Assembly: GCA_005239435.1 (NCBI GenBank)
Contig: SZNP01000009.1
Coordinates: 1-64,000, forward strand
Origin: Halorussus salinisoli
GTDB lineage: Archaea > Halobacteriota > Halobacteria > Halobacteriales > Haladaptataceae
DNA: 64,000 nucleotides
Direction: 5' to 3'
Shown here: positions 1 to 8,054 of the stretch, in pieces
Numbering within the stretch: position 1 is the stretch's first letter
Layout: every line of letters starts with the position of its first letter
The notes under the pieces: model-generated
Told to the model about the DNA's origin: nothing
What the model saw: the letters and a program-made list of their open reading frames with translations, nothing else
Databases searched by the model: none
Position numbers and translations under genes: made by a program

Positions 1-374
1 CCCTTATCGCACTGTCGTGCAGTGTAAAGTTTTCGCGCCTGCTGCGCCCCGTAGGGCCCGGAATCTTGTCTCAGATTCCGTCTCCGGGCTCTTGCTCTCA
101 CAACCCGTACCGATTATCGGCACGGTGAGCCGTTACCTCACCGTCTACCTAATCGGCCGCAGCCACATCCTATAGCGCCGTAGCGTTTCTGACTCCCCTC
201 ACTCCAGAGTGAGAGTCGTATCCAACATTAGCCTCAGTTTCCCGAGGTTATACTGGTCTATAGGGTAGTTTGGCCACGTGTTACTGAGCTATCTGCCACG
301 GGTCTAAACCCGTGCGACTAGCATGGCTAAATCGAACTCCGATAGCAATGGCCTCCGGCAGGATCAACCGGAAT
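1..374 (-). rRNA. rrs: 16S ribosomal RNA, 5' part
   Basis: Read on the minus strand, the gene begins at 374 with the archaeal 16S start ATTCCGGTTGATCCTGCCGG. It continues through the conserved segment containing ACACGTGGCC and the GCAGCAGGCGCGAAA block near position 40. The rest lies beyond the left edge of the window, so about the first quarter of the gene is present. The two promoters upstream on the same strand fit a full rrn operon running off the window. Confidence 0.97.
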
Positions 375-625
375 GGTTGCCGGGCGCAAAGGCCCGGTGG
401 GTTTCTGGCGGAGACACTGTATCGTGTCTATCTTCTAGGTCCGTCAGTTCGACGACACTGGTCGTGTGACCAACCGAGTATCACCGAACTACCAGGGCTA
501 ACATCAGATTCCATCGTGTACGGCGGACCGCAGGGGTGGAATCCTCATTGGTGTGAGCGGCGGACGAATCGAACGCCCGACCATCACGTCGAATCTTTCT
601 TCGGATTCAGTAGTAGGGGAGTACC

Positions 626-634
626 CTACATAAG
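626..634 (-). promoter_or_regulatory. rrn promoter, proximal TATA element
   Basis: Minus-strand CTTATGTAG preceded by a TTCGGAACG block, about 250 bases upstream of the 16S 5' end. Haloarchaeal rRNA operons typically have several tandem promoters with TTCGA-like upstream boxes. This is the promoter nearer the gene. Confidence 0.6.
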
Positions 635-706
635 CGTTCCGAATCTCGGGCATCCCGTTTGCGTCGAACCACGGGACGCCGCTTACATCATTACGAATGC
701 CCCGGA

Positions 707-715
707 CTAATTTAA
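707..715 (-). promoter_or_regulatory. rrn promoter, distal TATA element
   Basis: Minus-strand TTAAATTAG directly preceded by TTCGACGGGC, the classical haloarchaeal rRNA promoter arrangement of a TTCGACG box just upstream of an AT-rich TATA element. It lies about 80 bases upstream of the proximal element. Confidence 0.65.
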
Positions 716-1090
716 GCCCGTCGAATCGAACGTCCATTGAGGCACGGTTACATAGAGGTGCGTTCCCGTACGTCGCAATGGGTGGTTACTGACGAAATAG
801 CTAGCCGGGACGAGCTGCGCCACTGAAGTTGGAGAGGCCCGTTCTCGACGACCATCGAGCCGTTGTCCGCGCGTATCGTCTCGAAAACAGCTTCAACCTG
901 GGCATGCGAGCGCGCTCGCGTACGCGCAAACTAAAACAACGGATTAGCGACAGCATACCGATCCAGCGACGGGTTGTGGAGTACCGACAGACGAACGAGT
1001 GTCTCCGAATCGGTGCGACGCACGCCGCGCCGTCCGGAGACACCGCCAGATACCGTCGGAATACGCTCGTCGGGGTCGACCTCGGCTCAG

Positions 1091-1882
1091 TCAGTAGTCG
1101 CCGAGGACGCCGAGTCGCCGAGCGCGGCGAGTGGTGTACTCGAAGACCGCGTACCCCAACAGCACGTAGCCGACCGCGGTTCCCACGAGTATCGTCACGT
1201 CACCGGGCGGGAACTCCCAGAGGTGAGTCCCATCGACCATCGCCCGCTGGAGCAGCGAACTTCCGAGCGCGAGCGGGAGGAACTTCGTCCAGCCGAGTTC
1301 GAAGGCCGGTGCGGAGATGAGTACGACGAACCCGAACTGGAGGAGATTGAGCCAGTTGCCGATGCGTTTGTAGAGTACCGTGACGCCACCAGCCGCGAAC
1401 CCCAGCCCCAGCACCGAAGCGACGCTGAGAACGGCAACCGGAACGACGGTCAGCACGTCGATTTGGAGCGTCGTCCCGGTCACGACCAACATCACGGCGA
1501 GGATGATCGCAGAAGTGACGAACGTCCGAACCAGTTTGGCGACTCCCTTGACGAAGGCGACGGGAGCGAACCCGAACGGCGTCATGACGTGGCGTTCGAG
1601 CGTACCCCACTGGACCTCGCTCCCGATGTCGTTCGAGATGGCCGAGTACGCACCGACCGAGAGCGTCCACAGGAAGTACCCGACGATGATTCCTTCGATG
1701 GAGTCGGTCAGCGCTTGGCCGGCCAGCATCCGACCGCCGTAGAACAGCAGTCCGAAGAAGAAAAGCGAGATTACGATACCGCCGACCGCGTTGGCTGGAT
1801 AGCGAACGAAGACGAGATACTCCCGGTAGAGGACCGCTCGCGCGAGTTGCAGGTATCCCGCCCGCCGCGACTCGTCGGTCAT
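1091..1882 (-). CDS. ABC-2 type transporter permease
   Basis: A 263-residue integral membrane protein, the channel half of an ABC exporter. A cytoplasmic N-terminus with the typical REYLVFVRYP stretch is followed by about six hydrophobic segments, including VGGIVISLFFFGLLFYGG near residue 35 and SAIILAVMLVVTG near 130. This matches the ABC-2 permease family. Its start codon overlaps the stop of the upstream ATPase gene by four bases (ATGA), so the two are translationally coupled and should form one exporter. The substrate cannot be told from sequence. Confidence 0.88.
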   Translation of the reverse strand: MTDESRRAGYLQLARAVLYREYLVFVRYPANAVGGIVISLFFFGLLFYGGRMLAGQALTDSIEGIIVGYFLWTLSVGAYSAISNDIGSEVQWGTLERHVMTPFGFAPVAFVKGVAKLVRTFVTSAIILAVMLVVTGTTLQIDVLTVVPVAVLSVASVLGLGFAAGGVTVLYKRIGNWLNLLQFGFVVLISAPAFELGWTKFLPLALGSSLLQRAMVDGTHLWEFPPGDVTILVGTAVGYVLLGYAVFEYTTRRARRLGVLGDY

Positions 1883-2901
1883 CGCGGCTCCCCGCCCGTC
1901 ATCTCGACGAAGACGTCCTCCAAGTCCGCCTCGACGGTGTTGACCGCGTCGAGCGTCACGTCGTGGCCGTGGAGGTACTCCGTCAGCGCGTAGAACTCGT
2001 CGCTGTCGGCCGCTACCTCGACGCGGGTCCGCTCGCCGAACCGGTCAACGTCGGTGACGTCGAACCGGTCGCGGACTCCGGCCAGTAGCCCCTCGTCGAG
2101 GTCGGAGCTAGTGATACGGTAGCCCCGGGTGTCGAAGTCGTGGAGGAGGTTCGCAACGGTGTCGTCGGCGACGACTCGCCCGTCGTTCATGATGACGACC
2201 CGGTCGCAGACGTCTTCGAGGACGTCCATGTCGTGGCTGCTCACGACCACGGTCAGGTTGCGCTCCGCGACGATTCGGCGGAGCTCCCGGCGGAGCGTCA
2301 GCGAACTCTCGACGTCGAGTCCGAGGGTCGGCTCGTCGAGGAAGACGACGTCCGCCTCGCTGGCGAGGACGCTGGCCAACGAGACCTTCTGTTTCATGCC
2401 GCGCGAGAGGCTTCGGACCGGTTCGTCGGCCTTCTCCGCGAGGTCGAGTTTGTCGAGCAGTCGGTCGTGGCGGTCGGCTATCGAGTCCGGGTGCACCCCG
2501 CTGATGGTCGAAAAGTACCGGAGGTTCTCCCGGACGGTCAACCGCCAGTAGTCGTTGCGGGCACCCTCCAACATCGCGTCTACGTGGGCGTAAGCCTCGC
2601 GCGGGTTCGCGTAGACGTCGATACCGTGAATCCGGACGCTCCCCGCGTCCGGCAGTACCATCCCCAGAATCGACTTGATGGTGGTCGTCTTGCCCGCACC
2701 GTTGGGACCCAACAGGCCGACGACCGACCCCGTCTCCACCGCGACCGACACGTCGTCGACCGCAGTGACCGCCTCGGCACCGCTTCCGAACTGCTTGCGG
2801 AGTCCTTCGACCGCGATTGCGGCCGGTGGCTCCTCGCTGTCTGTGACGCGCGCCGTCTCGGCGGACTGCCCGCGCCGTTCCCGATTCTCCTGAATCGTCA
2901 T
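1879..2901 (-). CDS. ABC transporter ATP-binding protein
   Basis: A 340-residue nucleotide-binding subunit of an ABC-2 exporter. Walker A is GPNGAGKTTT, the ABC signature is LSRGMKQKVSLA and Walker B is VVFLDEPTLGLD followed by the SSHDMD switch histidine. A C-terminal region of about 90 residues beyond the ATPase core is typical of drug or polysaccharide exporter ATPases. The reading frame stays open upstream to 3051, but ATG at 2901 (MTIQENRER) is preferred. It begins the family-like N-terminus and sits about 25 bases after a TATA-like TTTTAC. It is the first gene of a two-gene operon with the permease. Confidence 0.9.
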   Translation of the reverse strand: MTIQENRERRGQSAETARVTDSEEPPAAIAVEGLRKQFGSGAEAVTAVDDVSVAVETGSVVGLLGPNGAGKTTTIKSILGMVLPDAGSVRIHGIDVYANPREAYAHVDAMLEGARNDYWRLTVRENLRYFSTISGVHPDSIADRHDRLLDKLDLAEKADEPVRSLSRGMKQKVSLASVLASEADVVFLDEPTLGLDVESSLTLRRELRRIVAERNLTVVVSSHDMDVLEDVCDRVVIMNDGRVVADDTVANLLHDFDTRGYRITSSDLDEGLLAGVRDRFDVTDVDRFGERTRVEVAADSDEFYALTEYLHGHDVTLDAVNTVEADLEDVFVEMTGGEPR

Positions 2902-3425
2902 TACACGCGGTAGGGGCCTGAGGAGTAAAAGCACAGTCACCGACTGTCGACGACGGATTTTCGCCGTGAACTCCTCGAAGTACCGAAAATGTACGCCCGG
3001 AACACTAACCTCCAGCGTCATCCCGAGGCTGCGTACCGCGTCTGCTGGCAAACCCTCGTGCCGGGCGGACGCTGTCGCCAGCGCCGAACGTCGAACCGGT
3101 AGAACCGGCGGACGGTCACGTTGGGGCGTGACTAACCACTGATCTGTCGCGTACCCGGGTTCTCCGCGCGGTCATCGCTCCCGAGTGGGATTGCTCGGGC
3201 GGGGACTTGAGGTACGCACTCGTCGGTTGGCGCTCGCGAGGATTAAGGGTTTCCACGACGTCGGCGGGTCGAGATACACGAAAAGACGACGCCGCGAGTA
3301 ACGTCGAGTTTCCCCGATTTAGCACCGGATTCCTCGGAGAAAGCCGACAGTATTTGACGCTTCTCGGCACCCCCTAATCGTTTAGGTACCGTGCTTTTTG
3401 TGCCGGAGTGTTCAGTAGGCATCGT
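2902..3425. other. intergenic region between divergent genes
   Basis: About 520 bases between the divergently transcribed ABC exporter and winged-helix genes. Apart from the exporter's TATA-like element near 2925 and a TTTAGG element near 3381 in front of the winged-helix gene, I see no gene, RNA or repeat. Confidence 0.4.
2922..2930 (-). promoter_or_regulatory. TATA-like element of the ABC exporter operon
   Basis: Minus-strand TTTTACTCC, about 21 to 29 bases upstream of the ATG at 2901. This is the spacing expected for a leaderless haloarchaeal transcript. Confidence 0.4.
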
Positions 3426-3842
3426 ATGATGAATACGGACGCTCCGGACGTGACCGACAACCACGCTGGAGAGGGCCGTGGCATCTCCCCGACGCTCGAC
3501 GCCACGCTCGACCTACTCTCTAGCCGCCGTCGGCGGTACGTGCTCTACTACCTCCGAGAGCAGGGTGGTGCGGTAACGCTCGAAGAACTCGCCGAGCAGA
3601 TTACTTCGTGGGAGAGCGAAGCAGACGACCACGGTTCGCCGAGCACTCAACCGTCGATCGACGACCCACCCGACTACCAGCGGGTTCTCGCCGACCTCCA
3701 TCACACCCAACTCCCCCGCTTGGACGACGCAGACGCCGTCACGTTCGACGCCGAAGACGGCTACGTGTCGCTCGCCAGCGACGACAACGCTCCGCTCGTG
3801 GAGTATCTCGACCTCGCCGCCAGCGAGGAGCGCGTCGTCTGA
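3426..3842 (+). CDS. winged-helix domain protein (DUF7344-like)
   Basis: A 138-residue acidic protein. The block LDLLSSRRRRYVLYYLREQ followed by TLEELAEQI is the hallmark of the haloarchaeal winged-helix family (DUF7344-like) thought to act in transcription regulation. The second half, with LHHTQLPRLDDADAVTFD, forms the wing and dimer part. Two adjacent ATG codons at 3426 and 3429 are possible starts, and a GTG at 3408 is less likely. A paralogue with an added membrane tail lies at 33604-34164. Its targets are unknown. Confidence 0.8.
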   Translation: MMNTDAPDVTDNHAGEGRGISPTLDATLDLLSSRRRRYVLYYLREQGGAVTLEELAEQITSWESEADDHGSPSTQPSIDDPPDYQRVLADLHHTQLPRLDDADAVTFDAEDGYVSLASDDNAPLVEYLDLAASEERVV

Positions 3843-3991
3843 GGTCCCGCGACGCAACTGACCCGGCGGACGCGTGGCGAAACTGTCATCCATCTCCCCG
3901 TCCACTTCGGCCCTCGCAGTCCCCACGACGCCGATGGCCCGTGCCGACGTACTCTCCGCCGTCTCCTCTTTCTGCTTCTCGGCCGCGGCCG

Positions 3992-4603
3992 CTACAGGCC
4001 CGTCACCTCGCCGACGCTCTCGGTGACGTCCTCGTCGGCCCGCCAGAGGTAGAGGCTGGCGTAACTCCGATAGGGTGCCCACCGTCCGGCACGCTCGACC
4101 ATCTCCGAGCGCGTGAGGTCGGCGTCGAAGAGGGCGTCCATCCCCTTGCGAATGCCGAGGTCGCCGACCGGGAACACGTCCGGACGGCCGAGCGAGAACA
4201 TGAGTTGCATCTTCGCGGTCCACGTCCCGACGCCCTTGATGGACGTGAGCTCGGGCAAAACCTCCTCGTCGGACATGTCGGCGAAATACGCCAGCGAGTA
4301 CCCCTTCTCCACGAACGCCTCGGCCACGTTACGGACGTACTCCGTCTTCTGGCGCGAGAGTCCGGCGTCCCGGAGAACCTGTGGGTCTGCGGCGAGGATT
4401 CCCTCCGGCGTCACCTCCACCGCGTCGAAGAGTCGCTCGCGGGTCGCCGCGGCCGACGCCATCGACACCTGCTGGCGCAGGATGGAGGTCACGAATCGCG
4501 GGTAGAAGTTCTCGGCCGGTTCGATGGTCATCGGGCCGTACTCGGCGACCAGCGGACCGAGATGGGCGTCCTCTCGGAGCGCGGCGATGGCTTCGTCGGT
4601 CAT
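3992..4603 (-). CDS. DNA-3-methyladenine glycosylase (AlkA-type, HhH-GPD)
   Basis: A 203-residue base-excision repair glycosylase of the HhH-GPD superfamily, expected to remove alkylated purines. The helix-hairpin-helix is at residues 118-132 (ELTSIKGVGTWTAKM), and the catalytic aspartate of the GPD loop is D148 in VGDLGIRKG. The length suits the minimal archaeal AlkA core without the bacterial N-terminal domain. There are no FeS cysteines, which argues against the MutY and EndoIII branches. It is monocistronic, 75 bases from the next gene. Confidence 0.88.
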   Translation of the reverse strand: MTDEAIAALREDAHLGPLVAEYGPMTIEPAENFYPRFVTSILRQQVSMASAAATRERLFDAVEVTPEGILAADPQVLRDAGLSRQKTEYVRNVAEAFVEKGYSLAYFADMSDEEVLPELTSIKGVGTWTAKMQLMFSLGRPDVFPVGDLGIRKGMDALFDADLTRSEMVERAGRWAPYRSYASLYLWRADEDVTESVGEVTGL

Positions 4604-4678
4604 TCGGCGGGCGTAGGGACTGGAGATAGATTAGCGTGTGGCTTGCGAACCGTGGCGAGGCGACGACCCCCGAGCCGC

Positions 4679-5230
4679 TCAGGCGGCCACGACGTCGTAG
4701 AACGACTCGGCCACCCGCGGGAACACCGCCACCGAGAGCGCGCCGACGAGGAACGCGAACGCGGTGCCCGCCAGCGGCGACCAGGCCGACCCGAGCGCTC
4801 GCCCGCCGTAGGCCGCCAGCGCCAGCGTCCCGTTGTAGTAGCCGAGTCGGAGTGCAATCAGCCACGGCGTCATCGCCACCCATCCGGGCGCGTCGGTGGC
4901 CAGCGGCGTGACCCACCCGCCGCGAATCAGCGCCGCGCCGCCGACCATCGTCAGCCACGCGACCAGCGCGAACGCCTTGAGACCGAACCACTCGCTGGCC
5001 TCGGCCATCAGCAGGACGGAGAGAATCGGGATACTCAGGACCGAGACGTCGGCGAACGTGTAGGTCACGTCGTCGAGGAACACGCCGACGCGGTCCTTCT
5101 CGGCGACTTCGCCCTCTCCCCATCCGGACCACGACTGCCGCCGCCGACTCTCGGCCGGGCGAGTCTGTCTGGCGGGACGAGTCCGTTTCCGTCCGGCAGG
5201 ACGAGGTTGTTCGGCCCGACGGTCGGTCAT
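4679..5230 (-). CDS. haloarchaeal membrane protein of unknown function
   Basis: About 183 residues. A basic, low-complexity N-terminus rich in R, P and Q (residues 1-45) precedes about four membrane segments, such as VSVLSIPILSVLLMA, ALVAWLTMVGGAALI, LGYYNGTLALAAYGG and GTAFAFLVGALSVAV. ATG at 5230 is chosen over an upstream ATG at 5260 because it gives the shorter, more usual start. I do not recognise a characterised family. Confidence 0.7.
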   Translation of the reverse strand: MTDRRAEQPRPAGRKRTRPARQTRPAESRRRQSWSGWGEGEVAEKDRVGVFLDDVTYTFADVSVLSIPILSVLLMAEASEWFGLKAFALVAWLTMVGGAALIRGGWVTPLATDAPGWVAMTPWLIALRLGYYNGTLALAAYGGRALGSAWSPLAGTAFAFLVGALSVAVFPRVAESFYDVVAA

Positions 5231-5397
5231 CGTAGCCGGGCAGACGACGGCTATCGGCAAAAAGATGCGGTGTCGGACGCTCTATCCGTGAACGCGTGCG
5301 AGGGACTGGACGAGCAACGAGCTACTGCTCGCGTCGACGAAACGGAGGGACTCGTCCGTCCGCAACGGCAGACCGACAGCAAAACGAAGTCGTCGGT

Positions 5398-6741
5398 TTA
5401 CTCCTCCTCTTCTTCGGTCTCTTCCTCGGCGTCCACGCGCTTCTGGACGTTCACCTGATAGTGCTTCAGGATGTCGCGCCCGAGCAAGACCGGGTAGTCC
5501 ATGTGGCTTCGGTCCTCTATGCTCGCCGTGACCGTGTGTCGGTTCCCGCCGACGCCCACCACCACGTCCACGACCGGCCGGGACCTGCTGGACTTACTGC
5601 TCCCGGACTTGACGCGGGCGATGCTCTTGATGGGGCCGGCACCGATTTCGGCAGCGAGTTTGGTGTCGATGCTGGTCCGGGTCGCGCCCGTGTCGGACTT
5701 GGCGACCACGGTTTCCGAGCCGCTGGTGCCGCTCAGGATGACTTCCTCGGTGTAGCCGATGACGATGGGTTCGCCGGCGGTCGTGTCCTTCGGTCGGGGT
5801 TTACAGGCGGGCACCGAATCGTCCAGCGAGGCGGTCAGGTCCTCGACCCTCGCTTCGTCTACGGTGCCACCGGCGTGCTCGATAGCCAACTGAGCGATGT
5901 ACGGAGCGGCGCTCCGACCGGTCGCCTTGAATAGACCCTTGAACCCCGCGGTCGGGTTGACTTCGAGGACGTACCACCCGTCGTGGCCCTCGATGAGGTC
6001 CACGCCCGCGCAGTCGAGTCCGATGGTGTCGGCGGCGTCGCGCGCGATGTCTGCCACCTCCCGCGGGAGGTCGTCGGTCGCGTCCTCCACGGCACCGCCG
6101 AGCGCCACGTTGGTCCGCCAGTCGTTGTCCGGCGCGTAGCGGTTCATCGCGCCGACGATGCGGTCGCCGACGACGTACACCCGGAGGTCCCGGTGTTCGC
6201 CCTCGTCGCGCTCGATGAGTTCCTGCAGGAAGGCCTGCCGGTCGCCGACTCGCGGGTTGACGAGTTCGTCCGGGCCGACCTTCCACGTCCCGCCGCCGTG
6301 GGTCCCGATGGCGGTCTTGTACACCGCCTCCTCGCCGAAGTCGTCACGGCCGTCGTTGAGGCGGTCGTTCGACAGCGCGAGCAGGGCGTCGGGAACCGGC
6401 AGACCGTCGTCGGCCAGCGCGGTCGCGGCCGAGAACTTATGGATGGCCGTCATGACCGAACTCGGGTCGTTGAGAACCGGCAACACCGAGTCGTAGATCT
6501 TTGCGAGTCCGAGTGCTTCCGAGGGCTGCTCGGTGTTCGACAGCAACAACCGATTCGTCACGACGTCCACGTCGGGTTCGAGGTGAACCTCCCCGTCCCG
6601 AACCCGAACCGCCGTGTTCTCCTCCCGAAGCCAGAAGGGTTCGTGACCGAGGTCCTCGATTGCGTTAAGAATCGCTTTGGTTTCCTTGCTGTTGTGAAGA
6701 CTGAGTACACCGACCCGCACACCTGACCCGTCTACAGTCAT
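5398..6741 (-). CDS. RimK-family alpha-L-glutamate ligase fused to a pepsin-like (COG4067-type) domain
   Basis: A 447-residue two-domain protein. Residues about 1-310 form a RimK/LysX ATP-grasp ligase, which joins amino acids such as glutamate to a carboxylate using ATP. Core blocks include LPVPDALLAL, GTHGGGTWKV, the LRVYVVGD strand and YVLEVNPTAGFKG. Residues about 325-430 match the RimB/COG4067 protease-like fold, with an aspartic-protease-like DTGA at D350 and a GRDILKHY segment. A poly-glutamate tail ends the protein. In many genomes RimK, COG4067 and an AstE-like hydrolase are linked; here two are fused and the third is the divergent neighbour. The ATG at 6741 lies about 27 bases from a TATA box. 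The acceptor substrate is unknown. Confidence 0.88.
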   Translation of the reverse strand: MTVDGSGVRVGVLSLHNSKETKAILNAIEDLGHEPFWLREENTAVRVRDGEVHLEPDVDVVTNRLLLSNTEQPSEALGLAKIYDSVLPVLNDPSSVMTAIHKFSAATALADDGLPVPDALLALSNDRLNDGRDDFGEEAVYKTAIGTHGGGTWKVGPDELVNPRVGDRQAFLQELIERDEGEHRDLRVYVVGDRIVGAMNRYAPDNDWRTNVALGGAVEDATDDLPREVADIARDAADTIGLDCAGVDLIEGHDGWYVLEVNPTAGFKGLFKATGRSAAPYIAQLAIEHAGGTVDEARVEDLTASLDDSVPACKPRPKDTTAGEPIVIGYTEEVILSGTSGSETVVAKSDTGATRTSIDTKLAAEIGAGPIKSIARVKSGSSKSSRSRPVVDVVVGVGGNRHTVTASIEDRSHMDYPVLLGRDILKHYQVNVQKRVDAEEETEEEEE

Positions 6742-6766
6742 CTGTATGTGACTCTTGTACGGCGTT

Positions 6767-6778
6767 CCTTAAAAAGGG
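6767..6778 (-). promoter_or_regulatory. TATA box of the RimK-fusion gene
   Basis: Minus-strand CCCTTTTTAAGG, placed about 26 to 37 bases before the ATG at 6741. This is the position of a TATA box for a leaderless transcript. Confidence 0.55.
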
Positions 6779-6826
6779 GGACATCGAAGAGCGTCGGAAA
6801 ATCGATACCGCGCTATCTGCCACGCC

Positions 6827-6836
6827 TTTATATATA
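6827..6836 (+). promoter_or_regulatory. TATA box of the AstE-like gene
   Basis: TTTATATATA centred about 25 bases before the ATG at 6857, a strong archaeal TATA box. It is divergent from the RimK-fusion promoter, and both lie within 115 bases. Confidence 0.7.
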
Positions 6837-6856
6837 GCCGGGACCGAGTGGGTGGT

Positions 6857-7924
6857 ATGACCGGTTCGGACGCAGACCCGGACGCATTTACTTACAACGG
6901 CGGAATCGTCGAACCGGGAGAGACCCAGAACATCCGGTACGGCATCAGCGAAACGTATCTGGGGGACCCGGTTCGCATTCCCGTCACTATCGTCAACGGC
7001 GCCGAACCCGGGCCGACGGTGTTCCTCTCGGCGGCGGCCCACGGCGACGAACTCAACGGTATCGAAGTCGTGCGAGAAGTCGCCCACGAGTGGAACCACG
7101 ACGACCTCCGCGGAACGCTGGTCTGTCTCCCCGTGCTGAACGTCCCCGGCTTTCTCGCCCAGGAGCGCTACCTCCCCATCTACGACCGTGACCTGAATCG
7201 GTCGTTCCCCGGCCGCGAGGGTTCGACCAGCGCCAAGCGAATGGCCTACCAGATATTCCGGAACTTCCTCGCACCCTGCGACGTAGGGCTAGACTTCCAC
7301 ACGTCCACGCGCGGGCGAACGAACATGCTACACGTTCGGGGCGACATGAACAACTCCGAAGTGGCCCGCCTCGCCAAGGCGTTCGGGTCGAACGTCATCA
7401 TCTCCTCGGAGGGACCGACGGGAGCGCTCCGCCGGGAGGCAACCGACTACGGCATCCCGACCATCACCATCGAGATGGGCGAGGCCCACCGCTTCCAACG
7501 GGAGTTCATCGACCGCGGCCTCGAAGGCGTCGAGAGCGTCCTCTCGGAGTACGGCGTCCACCGCACCAAGTCGGTGAAGTGGCCGGGGTGGCGGACCGTC
7601 ATCGACGACGCCAAGGAGAAGACGTGGATTCGGGCCGACGCGGGCGGACTGGTGGACATGCACCACGACCGCGGGTCGCTGGTCTACGAGGGCGACACTA
7701 TCTGTACCATCACCAACCCGTTCAAGACCGACAGCGAACCCGTCGTAGCGCCCTTCACCGGCCTGCTGGTCGGAGTGCTGGAGAACCCGGTCGTCTACCC
7801 CGGTAACCCGCTGTGTCACATGGTGGAACTCTCGGCCAAGACGCGGAAGGCGCTCAAGCGCGACCGCGCCAGAAACTCCCCGAAATCGAACGACGAGACT
7901 GCGCCGCCGCCCGAGAGCAGGTAG
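6857..7924 (+). CDS. succinylglutamate desuccinylase/aspartoacylase family hydrolase
   Basis: A 355-residue zinc hydrolase of the M14 carboxypeptidase-like AstE/ASPA branch, which cleaves an N-acyl amide or terminal peptide bond. Zinc-ligand motifs are AAHGDE (H62, E65) and GLDFHTS (H148). The substrate-binding NRSFPG stretch is at 114-119 and a likely catalytic glutamate lies in TITIEMGE near 200. The C-terminal 100 residues form a beta-rich, biotinyl-like domain common in COG3608 members. It is divergent from the RimK/COG4067 fusion gene, the classic three-family association, suggesting one adds and the other trims an amino-acid tag. ATG 6857 is preferred to GTG 6848 because of TATA spacing. 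Confidence 0.85.
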   Translation: MTGSDADPDAFTYNGGIVEPGETQNIRYGISETYLGDPVRIPVTIVNGAEPGPTVFLSAAAHGDELNGIEVVREVAHEWNHDDLRGTLVCLPVLNVPGFLAQERYLPIYDRDLNRSFPGREGSTSAKRMAYQIFRNFLAPCDVGLDFHTSTRGRTNMLHVRGDMNNSEVARLAKAFGSNVIISSEGPTGALRREATDYGIPTITIEMGEAHRFQREFIDRGLEGVESVLSEYGVHRTKSVKWPGWRTVIDDAKEKTWIRADAGGLVDMHHDRGSLVYEGDTICTITNPFKTDSEPVVAPFTGLLVGVLENPVVYPGNPLCHMVELSAKTRKALKRDRARNSPKSNDETAPPPESR

Positions 7925-8014
7925 GGTTTCGCCGCTACTACCGCAGGTCTCTCCGTCTTTCTCGTTCGCATATATTACTATATAGCTTATTATTAGAATC
8001 GATAATTATAGGGA

Positions 8015-8028
8015 TATTTTTATATTAT
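8015..8028 (+). promoter_or_regulatory. TATA box in an AT-rich promoter region
   Basis: Within an AT-rich island (about 7965-8030) lies ATTTTTATATTAT, ending 27 bases before the ATG at 8055. This is consistent with a leaderless transcript. The island is strikingly AT-rich against the surrounding GC-rich DNA. Confidence 0.55.
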
Positions 8029-8054
8029 CTCAGTCTGCTTCTCATATTCGCATC

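Larger units (their letters stand above)
375..1090. other. rrn leader, promoters and spacer
   Basis: This 716-base stretch between the 16S rRNA and the ABC-2 permease gene has no convincing protein gene. The part up to about 730 is the transcribed leader and promoter zone of the rRNA operon (minus strand). It contains several TTCGA-type elements, as is usual upstream of haloarchaeal rRNA TATA boxes. Nothing can be assigned between about 740 and 1090. Confidence 0.6.

Noticed and set aside
375..620. Bulge-helix-bulge processing stem upstream of 16S rRNA
   Set aside because: The partner strand lies after the 16S 3' end, outside the window, so pairing cannot be tested.
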